Shown here: positions 54,757 to 64,000 of the stretch, in pieces
Layout: the number at the start of each line of letters is the position of its first letter
Position numbering within the stretch: the first letter of the stretch is position 1
Assembly (NCBI GenBank): GCA_963812085.1
Contig: CAWETL010000004.1
Coordinates: 558,001 to 622,000 of the forward strand
Length of the DNA stretch: 64,000 bases
Direction of reading: 5' to 3'
Origin: SPDF01 sp963812085
Lineage (GTDB): Bacteria > Gemmatimonadota > Gemmatimonadetes > Gemmatimonadales > GWC2-71-9
Notes under the pieces: generated by a model
What the model saw: only the letters and a program-made list of their open reading frames with translations
Told to the model about the DNA's origin: nothing
Databases searched by the model: none
Position numbers and translations under genes: made by a program

Positions 54757-55887
54757 ATGAGAATGCTATTCGTCTGTTACTCAAAATCAAACACTACAGA
54801 AAGTTCCGCCTACAATCGTCGCGTACTCCAACTCGAAGCGCATTGCAGAAAACTTGGAGCCAACACAAGCGTTCTCTTTCTTGGGGACTTGTTCTTTTCA
54901 TCCCCAGTCTTGATCCAACCCCTGAATCTTCCCTTTATTCTTCGTTACTTAAAGGGCTTTGACGTAATAAGCGCAGAGGGACACGGCCCCGCCTACTTTT
55001 TTGCCTTAGCGAGACTAGTAATTGGAAAAACCCCTTTGGTGGTTTACGATGTGCATAGTGACGCTCTCACGGAGAGTCTTCTGGCGAAAAAAGGGCGATT
55101 CGATTTTCGCGGTTTTTATAGTAGTTTCCAAATGCGTTTAACAGAATATATAGCATCAAAAGCTAACCACTATTTCATCGTTGCATGGCCTGATCTCAAG
55201 AAACGACTTCTCAAGCGAAATCGTCGAATTCGAACTGAAGATGTCGAGATCATTCTGAATGGCGTAGACTTGAATCTGTTTAAACCTCAAATCGACGCAA
55301 CAAATATCATCAGGACCAACGTCTTCACAGTCACCTATGCTGGGTCATTCGTTAGTTATGAAGGCACCGATCCTTTGATTCGAGCAGCAGAAATGTTAGG
55401 CAATGAATCAATTTATTTCAAACTTATCGGTTTTCGCGAAGACGAGTCAAGCATAAAAAGAGAAATTCAAAAAAGACTGGGAGAAAAAGCAACACTCCTT
55501 GATTGGCAACCACAAAACAAGCTTATTAGTGAACTGCAAAAATCGGATATCTTGATTATTCCAGCTGACGCAAGTAGTCACGAGCAATCCCAAAATAGAT
55601 TCGGGCTTATCCCAACCAAATTTGCAGAGTTTTTGGCCCTAGCAAAGCCAGTTATCGTAACAAGCCTTGATGATACGTCAAAAATAGTTGAGAAATTTGA
55701 CTGTGGTTTTGTTTGTGAACCCAACGCTGGGTCCATCGCGAAGGCTATTCTTAGAGCGAGAGACACGCCGCCTGAATCTCTTATTATAAAAGGTCGCAAC
55801 GGAAGAAGGTTTGCTGAGGCAGAGCTTGACATAGACTTGATTTGTAAGAAGTACCTTCAGTTCCTTGATAGAATCAGGAAGGACTAG
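54757..55887 (+). CDS. Glycosyltransferase family 4
   Basis: 376 residues from ATG 54757, after AAGGTT; a TTG lies 15 bases before. VTYAGSFVSYEGTDPLIRAA, LIIPADASSHEQSQNRFGLI and AEFLALAKPVIVTSLDDTSK mark the donor half. The N-terminal half has SSAYNRRVLQLEAHCRKLGA and VYDVHSDALTESLLAKKG. Last of the GT run. Confidence 0.86.
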   Translation: MRMLFVCYSKSNTTESSAYNRRVLQLEAHCRKLGANTSVLFLGDLFFSSPVLIQPLNLPFILRYLKGFDVISAEGHGPAYFFALARLVIGKTPLVVYDVHSDALTESLLAKKGRFDFRGFYSSFQMRLTEYIASKANHYFIVAWPDLKKRLLKRNRRIRTEDVEIILNGVDLNLFKPQIDATNIIRTNVFTVTYAGSFVSYEGTDPLIRAAEMLGNESIYFKLIGFREDESSIKREIQKRLGEKATLLDWQPQNKLISELQKSDILIIPADASSHEQSQNRFGLIPTKFAEFLALAKPVIVTSLDDTSKIVEKFDCGFVCEPNAGSIAKAILRARDTPPESLIIKGRNGRRFAEAELDIDLICKKYLQFLDRIRKD

Positions 55888-56008
55888 AATTCCAAAATAA
55901 CACCGCACGCTAAATTAACGATGTCATCTTTTTCAATTAATTGTAATGAGAACAAGCTGGTTAGCAGATAAGGGTCACTGTTGAAGTGAACAACTTGAGG
56001 ATGAAAAC

Positions 56009-56884
56009 ATGAGCTCTAAAGAAACAATATCGATTGTTAAAATACGAACCGAGTCCGAAATTTATGATGGTGTACGTTCCGGGTTAAAGCTAATTGGAAA
56101 TCCACTGTTTCACCGGGATGATGTTATTGCCATAAAACCCAACTTGTGTTGCATTAAAGGTCCTGAGACTGGAGCGACTACGGATTTAAGGGTCGTTGAG
56201 GCGATAATACGGCACTTACAGGATGAATTTTGTGTTTCGGACATTTCTGTTGTGGAATCTGATGGAACTCAAGTGCTTGCTGATATGGCTTTCAAATTGC
56301 TGGGATATGAAGATCTGTGTAAGCGGCTAAATGTAAAGCTAGTTAACTTGTCTAAAGATCAATTTTCGTATAAAACATATGAGAAAAACACCTTCCTGAA
56401 AAGAGTCAAGGTCCCTGCAACACTAGAACGAGCTAACTGGCTTATTTCAGTGCCAAAGATAAAGATTCACACAATGTGTTCACTCGGAGGAACCATGAAA
56501 AACCAGTTTGGTTGTAACCCCGTTCCTAGGAAATCAATCTACCATGGGCATTTGAACGATTGCATAATTGATCTAACAACAGCTTTCAAGCCTCAACTGA
56601 TTATAGTCGATGGGCTAGTTGGAATGCAGGGCAGGGGCCCTGTCAGTGGAGTTCCAGTTAAGATGAATATTCTTATTTTTGGGAGAGACGTCGTTGCGGT
56701 GGATCATTTGTTAGGTCGATTAGTTGGCATAAACCCCAATAAAGTTAAGTACCTTGTTAATGCCAAAAAAAGAGGATTGGGAACAACCAATTACCAAGTC
56801 ATAGGAGCAAGCGTAAATGAGATTGAAAAACGATTTTCTCTTCCGCCGAAAAAGGGCAATCTGTATGGGCTATTCTCTCTGTAA
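56009..56884 (+). CDS. DUF362 domain protein
   Basis: 291 residues. VIAIKPNLCCIKGPETGATT, VSDISVVESDGTQVLADMAF, KIKIHTMCSLGGTMKNQFGC and GLVGMQGRGPVSG are the DUF362 blocks. No ferredoxin-type cysteines, unlike some relatives. The family occurs in glycan and cofactor loci, function unknown. It is 17 bases before the next Gfo-type gene, so co-transcribed. Confidence 0.88.
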   Translation: MSSKETISIVKIRTESEIYDGVRSGLKLIGNPLFHRDDVIAIKPNLCCIKGPETGATTDLRVVEAIIRHLQDEFCVSDISVVESDGTQVLADMAFKLLGYEDLCKRLNVKLVNLSKDQFSYKTYEKNTFLKRVKVPATLERANWLISVPKIKIHTMCSLGGTMKNQFGCNPVPRKSIYHGHLNDCIIDLTTAFKPQLIIVDGLVGMQGRGPVSGVPVKMNILIFGRDVVAVDHLLGRLVGINPNKVKYLVNAKKRGLGTTNYQVIGASVNEIEKRFSLPPKKGNLYGLFSL

Positions 56885-56901
56885 ACCTAGGAATTGAGAA
56901 A

Positions 56902-57987
56902 ATGTCAAGCAGCAAAACTAAAGTTGCCGTAATCGGTGTTGGCGAAATAGGAACAAGAGCCCACGTTCCATCATATCTACGCAACGAAAATGTGGAATTG
57001 GTCGCTTTAGTAGATGCCGACAAGAAGAAGCTTGAAAAAGCCGCCAAGAAGTTTAAGATGAAGAACTGTTTTTCATCATTTGATGAATTAATTCAAAACC
57101 AAAATATCGATGCCGTCAGTGTTTGCACCCCGCCAAATACTCACGCTCAAATTGCAATGAACGCTCTCGCCAACAATGTTCACGTGCTCTGCGAAAAACC
57201 CCTGGCCATCAATATCGATGACGGCAAGAAAATGCTTGAGACAGCGCAGAAAAAAGAAAAACTCCTGATGGTTGGTTTCAACCTCCGTTTCCAACCCAAT
57301 TATGAGCAGGCAGCTAGACAATCCAAAAATGGCTGTCTCGGTCACACATACCTCGTCGAGTTTAATCTTCAATCACCAAATCCATTGCTGGGATGGAGCA
57401 AATCTCCTTGGTTTTTTAGCAAAGAATCAGGTGGAGGTGTTCTGCTGGACAAAGGACCACACGCGTTTGACATGATCAACTTCGTATTCGATGATTTTCC
57501 CTGCGCCGTTTCTGCATTTTCCTCATCTTTCTTTCACTCCTCTGTCGAGGATTCATGCGTTTGTGTATTGGAGTATCCCACAAACAGAATCGGAATTGGA
57601 ATTATGAGTTGGCTTCCATCCGCCGGCGTCGAGTTACTAAGTGTTCACGGGACCTCTCAAAACCTTTTCGCATCGCCAGAACTATTCTTTGCGACAAATG
57701 CAACTGATCTGCCAGAGGTCTCCCTGTTCCGAAAAGCCACCAAATTGCTCGTTAACATGAAAATCAAAAACATTCCACCCTTCAAGACAAGCGCGGTGGA
57801 CACTTTCCAACTTGAAATAGACAGTTTTATACGACAGATACGAAGCGGCAAACACGACTATTCATCTGCTTTAAGCGGAGCAAACGTCTTAGCCGCATAC
57901 AATGCCGCCAGACAATCCTTAGAAACAGGAAAGAAAGTGAATTTTACTCCATTACGAGATTCTGAAAAAATGCAGTACCGGGATTAA
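56902..57987 (+). CDS. Gfo/Idh/MocA family oxidoreductase
   Basis: 361 residues. VAVIGVGEIGTRAHVPSYLR, VDADKKKLEKAAKKFKMKNC, HVLCEKPLAINIDDGKKMLE and GGGVLLDKGPHAFDMINFVF are the complete family signature with a standard EKP motif. It probably acts on an NDP-sugar; the DUF362 neighbour may be a partner. Second member of this family in the locus. Confidence 0.9.
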   Translation: MSSSKTKVAVIGVGEIGTRAHVPSYLRNENVELVALVDADKKKLEKAAKKFKMKNCFSSFDELIQNQNIDAVSVCTPPNTHAQIAMNALANNVHVLCEKPLAINIDDGKKMLETAQKKEKLLMVGFNLRFQPNYEQAARQSKNGCLGHTYLVEFNLQSPNPLLGWSKSPWFFSKESGGGVLLDKGPHAFDMINFVFDDFPCAVSAFSSSFFHSSVEDSCVCVLEYPTNRIGIGIMSWLPSAGVELLSVHGTSQNLFASPELFFATNATDLPEVSLFRKATKLLVNMKIKNIPPFKTSAVDTFQLEIDSFIRQIRSGKHDYSSALSGANVLAAYNAARQSLETGKKVNFTPLRDSEKMQYRD

Positions 57988-58114
57988 GTGTTGGCTTCAC
58001 GTGTGCAATCGCTTTTATTCTTCTTTTTTTACTTAAGAAGTCAGTAAAATCAGACCTATATGGTTGTTTGAAAACTAAAAAAGATGCTTGTTTATTTGTT
58101 CTTTGTTTGTTAGT

Positions 58115-59398
58115 TTATTTTGTCAGTATCTCGCCGCTGTAAGCGCTTAGAACTACGTTGGTTACTGAAGCTCCGTTGAGTTGATATGTGTTTCCCAGGT
58201 TAACGGTGTATGAGTTGCCTGTGGGGTTAAACAGCACTTTTCCACTTTGGTAGTCTCGCATGTAAACGCCTTGGCTTTGGTAGTACGCACCAGTTGGTGA
58301 GCCGAGGTTGATGTTGTCCATGATTGGGTAGTAGCCGTGGCTGCCGTCGAAACTGAACCAGTCGTTAAAGCTGAATACGGATTGTGGATTGTTATTCGAT
58401 ATGAGTGCGCCAGCTAAGCAATACTTTACTAGGTTGTTAATCTGAGAGGTTGTTCCCGAAGATGCGCCTGAAATGTACCAAGCGATTTTACCGTTGCTAG
58501 TGATGGTGCTGTAGTAGTCTATTTGGCTGATTGCGCCTGAAGAAGTGGAGTGGTCATCTGCGCTCTGCCATGTAGCGTGTGTGAAGCCTTCTATCATTAC
58601 GCCGTCAACTTGAGCAACGTAGTCATAATTGAAACTGTCGGTGTTTATGATTATGGTTTTATCTGGGAACGCCGCTTTGATTTGTGCCAGGAAGTTAACT
58701 GCGTTAGTGTGCCAACTGTTCAAGTCTGAGGCTTTGAATACTGGTGTGCTGCCGTCGCTAAATCTTGCCCAAGGAACCCAATCTGCATCTATTTGTCCTA
58801 TCGTGTTGTCTATGAAGATGCCAGTAAGCGGATAAGTGTTCAAGTTGTTTGAGACGTATGTTATCCAATGTTGTCTGAATCCTGCGTTGCTGATATCCAT
58901 CAAGAAGCCGCTGTCGGATGGGTTCCATATTCTGCCGCCTGTGACTGCGTCGTGAATAAACCAGTCTTCATGAGTGTTGCATTCAATCCAGTCTGGACTG
59001 CAATAGTCCGGAGTTGGGCTATATTCTACTTGAGCTAATCGCTGATAACCGAATGTGCGCATACCTGCGTCTTTGAATTGTTGATACGCTTGAGTTGGAT
59101 AATTTTGCCATTGGTAGCTGCCAAGACACATATCTTTAAAGTGTGCTGCTGCGAATGTCCAAGCTTGGGGATCTTGCCAGACCCCGTTCCAAGTCATGTA
59201 TCCAGCTATGCCCGCCTTCTGGATCGACTGCATTCCAACCGAAGAGTAACCTATTGTTCCTGTGCTAAAAAAGGAAATATTTGCGGTGGCTAAACCTGAC
59301 GTAGAGGGCAATGGTATTAGGGCGCAAACAGTTATGGCTATTACAAAAGCTGCAACCAAAGGGGTGTTGGATTTATTCATGCCTTTCACTTTTGTCAT
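58115..59398 (-). CDS. Secreted glycosidase-like protein (hypothetical GH15-type family)
   Basis: 427 residues from ATG 59398 (alternative 59380); a longer frame is unlikely. Signal peptide (TPLVAAFVIAITVCALIPLP). Body is a TIM-barrel glycosidase-like domain: GYMTWNGVWQDPQAWTFAAA, HEDWFIHDAVTGGRIWNPSD, LTGIFIDNTIGQIDADWVPW, KTIIINTDSFNYDYVAQVDG and MIEGFTHATWQSADDHS. The FIDNT and MIEGF acids are candidate catalytic residues. A beta-sandwich C-terminus follows. Likely acts on extracellular or own glycans. Divergent from the acetyltransferase. Confidence 0.75.
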   Translation of the reverse strand: MTKVKGMNKSNTPLVAAFVIAITVCALIPLPSTSGLATANISFFSTGTIGYSSVGMQSIQKAGIAGYMTWNGVWQDPQAWTFAAAHFKDMCLGSYQWQNYPTQAYQQFKDAGMRTFGYQRLAQVEYSPTPDYCSPDWIECNTHEDWFIHDAVTGGRIWNPSDSGFLMDISNAGFRQHWITYVSNNLNTYPLTGIFIDNTIGQIDADWVPWARFSDGSTPVFKASDLNSWHTNAVNFLAQIKAAFPDKTIIINTDSFNYDYVAQVDGVMIEGFTHATWQSADDHSTSSGAISQIDYYSTITSNGKIAWYISGASSGTTSQINNLVKYCLAGALISNNNPQSVFSFNDWFSFDGSHGYYPIMDNINLGSPTGAYYQSQGVYMRDYQSGKVLFNPTGNSYTVNLGNTYQLNGASVTNVVLSAYSGEILTK

Positions 59399-59495
59399 TC
59401 GACTGAGGGTCACACACCATAGATATATAGTATCTTCATATATAAGATATATGGTTTGTGCGCAAATAGACTTACTGACTATGGAACGATGAATC

Positions 59496-60131
59496 ATGAA
59501 TATTGCAAAAATTATTATCAATATTATATGGGAAAACGTAGTATCAAAGTTTATTAAGCGTAATTGCAACGTTCAGATTGGTGCATACGCATACGGAAAT
59601 CCCAAAGTTGTAACTACACATAATGGCAAAGTGGTAATTGGCAAGTTTTGTTCAATAGCTGACGATGTTCTAATTGTTGGCGATAATCACTCTTATAGAA
59701 AAGTGGCAAATTTTCCCCTGTCTTGGTGGCTTGAAAATGTTAAAAAAATTCCCTTTCAAAAATCACAAGCTTCATTCGACCAGCGAAAAGAATTGCCCAT
59801 TGTTATAGGTAACGATGTATGGATTGGTGCTGGTGCAATAATTCTTCCAGAAGTGAAAATTGGCAATGGGGCTATTGTAGGGGCTGGGGCAGTTGTCACA
59901 CATGATGTTCCAGCATACGCAATAGTTGTTGGAGTTCCAGCGAGGATTTTGCGATATCAATTCACACAAAACCAAATCGATCAACTAGAAAAGATAGCTT
60001 GGTGGAATTGGAATGATGACAAAATCGTTAAGAATATTAAAAATTTCTATTCCGATGTAGATGAGTTCATAAAGGAATTTGGGCCTCCGAAAATAGATCC
60101 AACCAAGAAAAAATGCTCTGACAACAACTGA
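59496..60131 (+). CDS. Hexapeptide-repeat acetyltransferase (CatB/XAT-like)
   Basis: 211 residues. Left-handed beta-helix with repeats such as VVIGKFCSIADDVLIVGDNH, IVIGNDVWIGAGAIILPEVK and IGNGAIVGAGAVVTHDVPAY, the usual pattern of xenobiotic/virginiamycin-type acetyltransferases; VVGVPARILRY ends the coil. It likely O- or N-acetylates a sugar of the surface glycan. 34 bases before the DUF2206 gene. Confidence 0.92.
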   Translation: MNIAKIIINIIWENVVSKFIKRNCNVQIGAYAYGNPKVVTTHNGKVVIGKFCSIADDVLIVGDNHSYRKVANFPLSWWLENVKKIPFQKSQASFDQRKELPIVIGNDVWIGAGAIILPEVKIGNGAIVGAGAVVTHDVPAYAIVVGVPARILRYQFTQNQIDQLEKIAWWNWNDDKIVKNIKNFYSDVDEFIKEFGPPKIDPTKKKCSDNN

Positions 60132-60165
60132 CCGTATTGAGTATATTAATAATGAGTAGGTAAAC

Positions 60166-62316
60166 ATGAAAATTAGAGATTATGTTTTAGTAATTTCGCT
60201 AGTCCATTTTCTTCTTTACGCAGCAATCGGATTCGACATTCCGATTATGAGGCAACTGCTGGTTTTTCTTTATTTGTCATTCATACCTGGTTTTGTTTTT
60301 CTCGGTGTTCTAAAGATTGGAAAAACCAGTTTGCTAGATCTTGTCTTGTATTCCGTTGGTTTAAGCATTGCACTCGTAATGTTTATCGGCTTATTTGTCA
60401 ATGAGGCAGCGTTTTTACTTGGTTTTTCGCAGCCATTGTCAACCACTCCGATTCTTCTGACAATGAGCGGTTTTACTTTGGTCTTTTTTGTTGTAGGATG
60501 TAGACGAGGAATTGCAGGCATTTTGGACTCTATAACATCTGCGAACCTGAGCGAAATTCCGGCAGTGCGGGCTATAGCTTTGTTGCTACTTCCCGTTATT
60601 GGAGTTGTCTCAGTAGTATTCGTTAAGGATGCAATTTTTCTTATCCCAATAGCAATCGCAGCATTGTTTGTTGTTTGTACTCTTTCTACCAAACTTATTC
60701 CCATGAAGCTTTATCCACTGCTTATTTTTTCGATTTCGCTTTCCTTGACACTGATGACTACTCTAATGTCTAAACATATTATGGGGCAGGATTCTGTTCT
60801 CGAATATTATGTTTACAAAGTAACAGCAACTAATCAGTACTGGTTGCCAATTACGTCTGGGGATTTTGCCCAGAAAGCCTTCAGTTCAATGCTCAGTATC
60901 ACAATACTTCCAACGATATTTTCCAATTTGTTGAACTTAGACGGGGAATTGCTGTTTAAAATATTATATCCAATTGTTTTTTCTGTGGTACCTGTAGTAT
61001 TGTATAGAATTCTTGCAAAAGAAGGTTGGAAGTTAACGGCTCTCTTGTCGTCGCTTTTTTTGGTTTCGAGCCCGTTGGTATTTTATGGAACTTATCCGAT
61101 GAGTCTTAATCGACAGCTAATAGGGTCTGTCTTCCTTCTCTTATCAGTTTTTGTTTTGGTGGGAAAACAATTTTCAAGCAGAAACAATCAGATAATCCTA
61201 TTAATCTTTGGCGCAGCAATAGCGGTGTCTCATTACACAATCTCGATTATATATTTGTCATTTCTTGTTCTGGTTTTTGTGTTCGTCAAAATCAAAAAGA
61301 AGCCTGAAAGTTTGGTAAGCTCTACAATGCTTCTAATGCTCTTTGGGGTGACTTTCTTTTGGTACATCGTAGTCCAGACGGGAATTATTGATTCGCTTAG
61401 CGGGACAATCAGCAATATCCTATCTAGTTTCAACGCAGATCTCTTCGACGCCACGGCGAGACCAAACGTTCTTTTTACCACTCATCCGATCCAGACATTT
61501 GCAAGCGCAACAAATTGGATTTTGTACATAGGTGTACATTTTTTCGCAATAATAGGAATTATCACCGCACTACTAAACAAACAGGACGGAAAGCTTGACT
61601 TTAAATATCGTATTATGCTTCTCTTTTGCTCAACGCTTCTTTTCTTGACAATTGCGGTTCCAAATTTTTCTGCCACGCTAAACTTCGAAAGATTTTACGA
61701 AATCGCTTTCCTGTTTTTGCCACCGTGTTTTGTTATTGGTGGAGTAACTGTTTTTCTAATATTTAGAAAAGTATTAGTCCGGACCATGGTTTTTCGCAAG
61801 GTTAGTGTCAAAAAAGTGAATGTAGCGATGCTGCTTATCGGTCTTATTATGAGTGCTTATTTTCTTTCACAATACGGATTTATTAATAAATTTGCTGGAG
61901 GGAGTCCCCAATCAATTACGCTCGACTGGGATAGACTAAAAACATCAACTGACCCCCAAACTGCAATGAATTTCTACTTCAGTTTCACCCCAGAACAAGA
62001 CGTCGCTAGTGCATCTTGGCTATCTAAATTCAAAACAAATAGCTCTGTGATATATTCAGATTTCGTGTCAGCGTCTCATCCACTTAAGGTCTTTGGTTTT
62101 ATTCCAGAAGCCAATTTGATGATTTTGCATCTTTACGATACCACGCTGGAATCAAATTCTTATATCTACTTAAGAGATTATAATGTTATTAGCGGCTTCG
62201 TTATCCCATATCCAAATTTGGTGTTTAATACCTCGGAATTGTCCACGGATCTCAATAACTGCAATTGCGTGTATACAAATGGTGAAAGCATGGTGTATGC
62301 TTCTAAGGTAAAATGA
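60166..62316 (+). CDS. DUF2206 polytopic membrane protein
   Basis: 716 residues with about 13-14 membrane helices and a C-terminal soluble domain (about residues 590-716). The start (DIPIMRQLLVFLYLSFIPGF; LLDLVLYSVGLSIALVMFIG) and GTYPMSLNRQLIGSVFLLLS follow archaeal DUF2206, which is GT-C-like in layout. It may transfer a lipid-linked sugar outside the membrane; this is inferred from topology and neighbours. Confidence 0.82.
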   Translation: MKIRDYVLVISLVHFLLYAAIGFDIPIMRQLLVFLYLSFIPGFVFLGVLKIGKTSLLDLVLYSVGLSIALVMFIGLFVNEAAFLLGFSQPLSTTPILLTMSGFTLVFFVVGCRRGIAGILDSITSANLSEIPAVRAIALLLLPVIGVVSVVFVKDAIFLIPIAIAALFVVCTLSTKLIPMKLYPLLIFSISLSLTLMTTLMSKHIMGQDSVLEYYVYKVTATNQYWLPITSGDFAQKAFSSMLSITILPTIFSNLLNLDGELLFKILYPIVFSVVPVVLYRILAKEGWKLTALLSSLFLVSSPLVFYGTYPMSLNRQLIGSVFLLLSVFVLVGKQFSSRNNQIILLIFGAAIAVSHYTISIIYLSFLVLVFVFVKIKKKPESLVSSTMLLMLFGVTFFWYIVVQTGIIDSLSGTISNILSSFNADLFDATARPNVLFTTHPIQTFASATNWILYIGVHFFAIIGIITALLNKQDGKLDFKYRIMLLFCSTLLFLTIAVPNFSATLNFERFYEIAFLFLPPCFVIGGVTVFLIFRKVLVRTMVFRKVSVKKVNVAMLLIGLIMSAYFLSQYGFINKFAGGSPQSITLDWDRLKTSTDPQTAMNFYFSFTPEQDVASASWLSKFKTNSSVIYSDFVSASHPLKVFGFIPEANLMILHLYDTTLESNSYIYLRDYNVISGFVIPYPNLVFNTSELSTDLNNCNCVYTNGESMVYASKVK

Positions 62317-62745
62317 ACAAAGTCCTTCTTGTCGCTTTTTCGCGATCGTAGCTTTCTCCATCACGAAAATGTCCAAGCAGCAAACCAATTCTTCAATGGT
62401 AATTAGAGTCGCGCGGTTACTTGAATTTGAACCTCAGCAATATAACATGCCTCCTTAGGATAAAAATCGTAACGAAGTGTTCCTTACCAGTCAGTTTCCT
62501 GAAAAGCGGCGCGATTCAATTGGAAGAATTAATGCCACCACCCCCAGAGAAAATCGGAGGGCGCGAAAACGTTCTTTTATTACTCATTCTTCTCTGATTG
62601 TGCGCGCTCAAAAAGCAGCGCAAGTTCTATTCTTATGCACATTCAAACCGTAGTAAAAGGCGCTTATAACACGGCATGAGAGCCCACCCGCTTTCAACAC
62701 TTCCCATATCCTCGCGATAGTTCATTACAAGAAGGTTGGCTTTCT
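62317..62745. other. Intergenic region
   Basis: No gene supported. It holds the leader of the acyltransferase gene; AAGG at 62732-62735 is the likely ribosome site. Confidence 0.4.
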
Positions 62746-63831
62746 ATTCGGCAAAGAATAATTTCCTTTGATCTCTTAAGAGCAATAGCAATTGTGTCCG
62801 TTGTATTTGCTCATATGCATTATTTTATGCCTGGCAATAGTTTTTGGAATAGTACACAGAGCATTTTCATGTACGTGGGATTGGGAATCTTCACGTTTAT
62901 AAGCGGATTACTAATAGATCTAACATACTCTGGAAAAATTAAAAATTTCTCAGATATATTTGTTTTCTATAAGAAAAGGGCCACCAGAATACTGCCTCTA
63001 AATTGGATTTCTATAGTCCTTTACGTACTCCTCACGTTCACATTTGTTCCACTATTGATTCCAAATCTTGCTATATACTATCCTAAAGCGAATGTGAATT
63101 TTTCAGGGCTCCTAAGTCAGTCTGTAGGATCTCAATTATTGGTTCAGAACTCTGATTCTATTAACTGGTTTGTAGGTCTAATCGTGGTTTGTTATTTAGT
63201 TTATCCCTTAGTTATAAAATTTTCAAGGAATATTGTCCAGACAATTAGCCTGTCTTTCTTGTCTTTAATAGTACTTGTATTCCTTAGATTAACGTTCGGT
63301 TTAATCGACGATAGGCTTCTTATGTTTTTTATGATATTCGTAGGCGGGGTGCTGGTAAATCAGTTAGATCAAAGTTGGAACAATTACTCACATAAGAAAA
63401 TGGCGCTTTTCTTGATCGTAAGCGTTGTTTCTAGCTTCATCTTTTATTGGAGAGGAGGAGTTAACTTTTACAATCGTCCGCTGCTTGACAATTCCTTCAT
63501 TAATTTTGTTATTTACGAAATTATTTTACTGGACGCCGCAACAATTTCTGGTTGCATGTTTCTTCTATTATTGCTGAATAGAAATCGAATGCGCTCACTG
63601 CTTCAAAGGTTTGGTTCAATAATTACTTTTGTTGCAGTGTCTTCATATTGTGTTTATTTATTTCATTTTCCATTCTTTACCATCGGAGCAGGTTTAATTG
63701 AATTTTTCAAATTGTCTTCGTTTAGTTTTGACATTTTGTTCTATTTCCTAATAATTCCACTAACTTTTTTCCTTTCCTATCATATACAGACAAAAGAGAA
63801 AGAGTTTTGGAAAAGACTGTCGGGCCATTAA
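62746..63831 (+). CDS. Acyltransferase-3 family membrane protein, non-canonical start
   Basis: About 361 residues. The conserved N-terminus RIISFDLLRAIAIVSVVFAH (with the catalytic His) begins before the first canonical start, GTG 62794, and the frame runs upstream to TGA 62677-62679 without ATG, GTG or TTG. ATT 62746 lies about 10 bases after AAGG and would give a normal start (I-R-Q-R). About ten membrane helices follow, as in OafA-type O-acetyltransferases. It adds acyl groups to surface glycans. The N-terminus could also be broken by an upstream indel. Confidence 0.78.
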   Translation: MRQRIISFDLLRAIAIVSVVFAHMHYFMPGNSFWNSTQSIFMYVGLGIFTFISGLLIDLTYSGKIKNFSDIFVFYKKRATRILPLNWISIVLYVLLTFTFVPLLIPNLAIYYPKANVNFSGLLSQSVGSQLLVQNSDSINWFVGLIVVCYLVYPLVIKFSRNIVQTISLSFLSLIVLVFLRLTFGLIDDRLLMFFMIFVGGVLVNQLDQSWNNYSHKKMALFLIVSVVSSFIFYWRGGVNFYNRPLLDNSFINFVIYEIILLDAATISGCMFLLLLLNRNRMRSLLQRFGSIITFVAVSSYCVYLFHFPFFTIGAGLIEFFKLSSFSFDILFYFLIIPLTFFLSYHIQTKEKEFWKRLSGH

Positions 63832-64000
63832 TCTCGCGTACATGGCTGTTAGGGCGCATGCTTGTTCCTAAAATGGTTAGGAGTGGTTAGAAGTTTGCTT
63901 TCCCCGTTCAGGGGGATGTCAAGGCATGTACTTTGAATCCGAAACGTCCATCGCGTTTAAGAGCAAAAAGGCTACTTTTGACCATTTTTCACCAATTTAG
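63832..64000. other. End of window without recognisable gene
   Basis: No open frame or signal that I can support. Confidence 0.4.

Overview
The window is archaeal. It carries a histone-fold protein, an archaeosortase, TATA-type promoters close to start codons, many small zinc-ribbon proteins, indolepyruvate:ferredoxin oxidoreductase, citramalate synthase and archaeal families such as DUF996, DUF2206 and HTH_45. The mix of anaerobic, ferredoxin-based metabolism with a large surface-glycan locus fits an uncultured Thermoproteota lineage such as Bathyarchaeia. That placement is inference from gene content; no rRNA or tRNA gene was recognised.

Layout. 1-9.8 kb: the end of a surface protein (LamG-like domain, one membrane helix, Pro/Thr repeat, winged helix), a histone, an FMN-type glutamate synthase domain protein, a transglutaminase-like exported protein with a C-terminal sorting signal convergent with an archaeosortase, DUF3786, a QueG-like Fe-S protein, a PQQ-type propeller and a lipocalin-like gene broken by an in-frame TGA. 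10.2-17.4 kb: a five-gene [NiFe] hydrogenase operon on the minus strand. 17.8-29.2 kb: small zinc-finger and membrane proteins, a PfpI/DJ-1 protein, an aminotransferase, a CBS-domain protein and citramalate synthase, with two decayed genes. 29.6-32.7 kb: thioesterase-IorA-IorB operon. 32.9-63.8 kb: a surface-glycan locus with an epimerase, flippase, rmlA/C/B/D set, one GT2 and six GT4-like glycosyltransferases, two Gfo/Idh/MocA oxidoreductases, DUF362, a hexapeptide acetyltransferase, DUF2206, an acyltransferase-3 and a secreted glycosidase-like protein.

The most unusual system is the hydrogenase. The small subunit appears split over two polypeptides. The N-terminal (proximal-cluster) half lies in a 500-residue protein, followed by two ferredoxin-like clusters and a degenerate [FeFe]-hydrogenase H-cluster domain. 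The Cys-rich C-terminal half, with the spacing of MvhG-type subunits, is fused behind a HoxU/NuoG-type [2Fe-2S] domain. The diaphorase is a NuoE'-NuoF-GltD/NfnB-like fusion. Together these suggest an NAD(P)-linked, possibly flavin-bifurcating, hybrid hydrogenase. The large-subunit gene carries a single-base frameshift.

Several genes carry single-base lesions or lack a canonical start: the hydrogenase large subunit, a DUF3795 gene, the gene at 27.9 kb, the lipocalin-like gene, the rmlC-like gene and the acyltransferase-3. This may reflect consensus errors in an assembled genome as much as real decay. In the glycan locus the Rml enzymes would supply a dTDP-deoxysugar, the GTs build a glycan, the flippase moves it, and the DUF2206 membrane protein and acyltransferase may transfer or decorate it.
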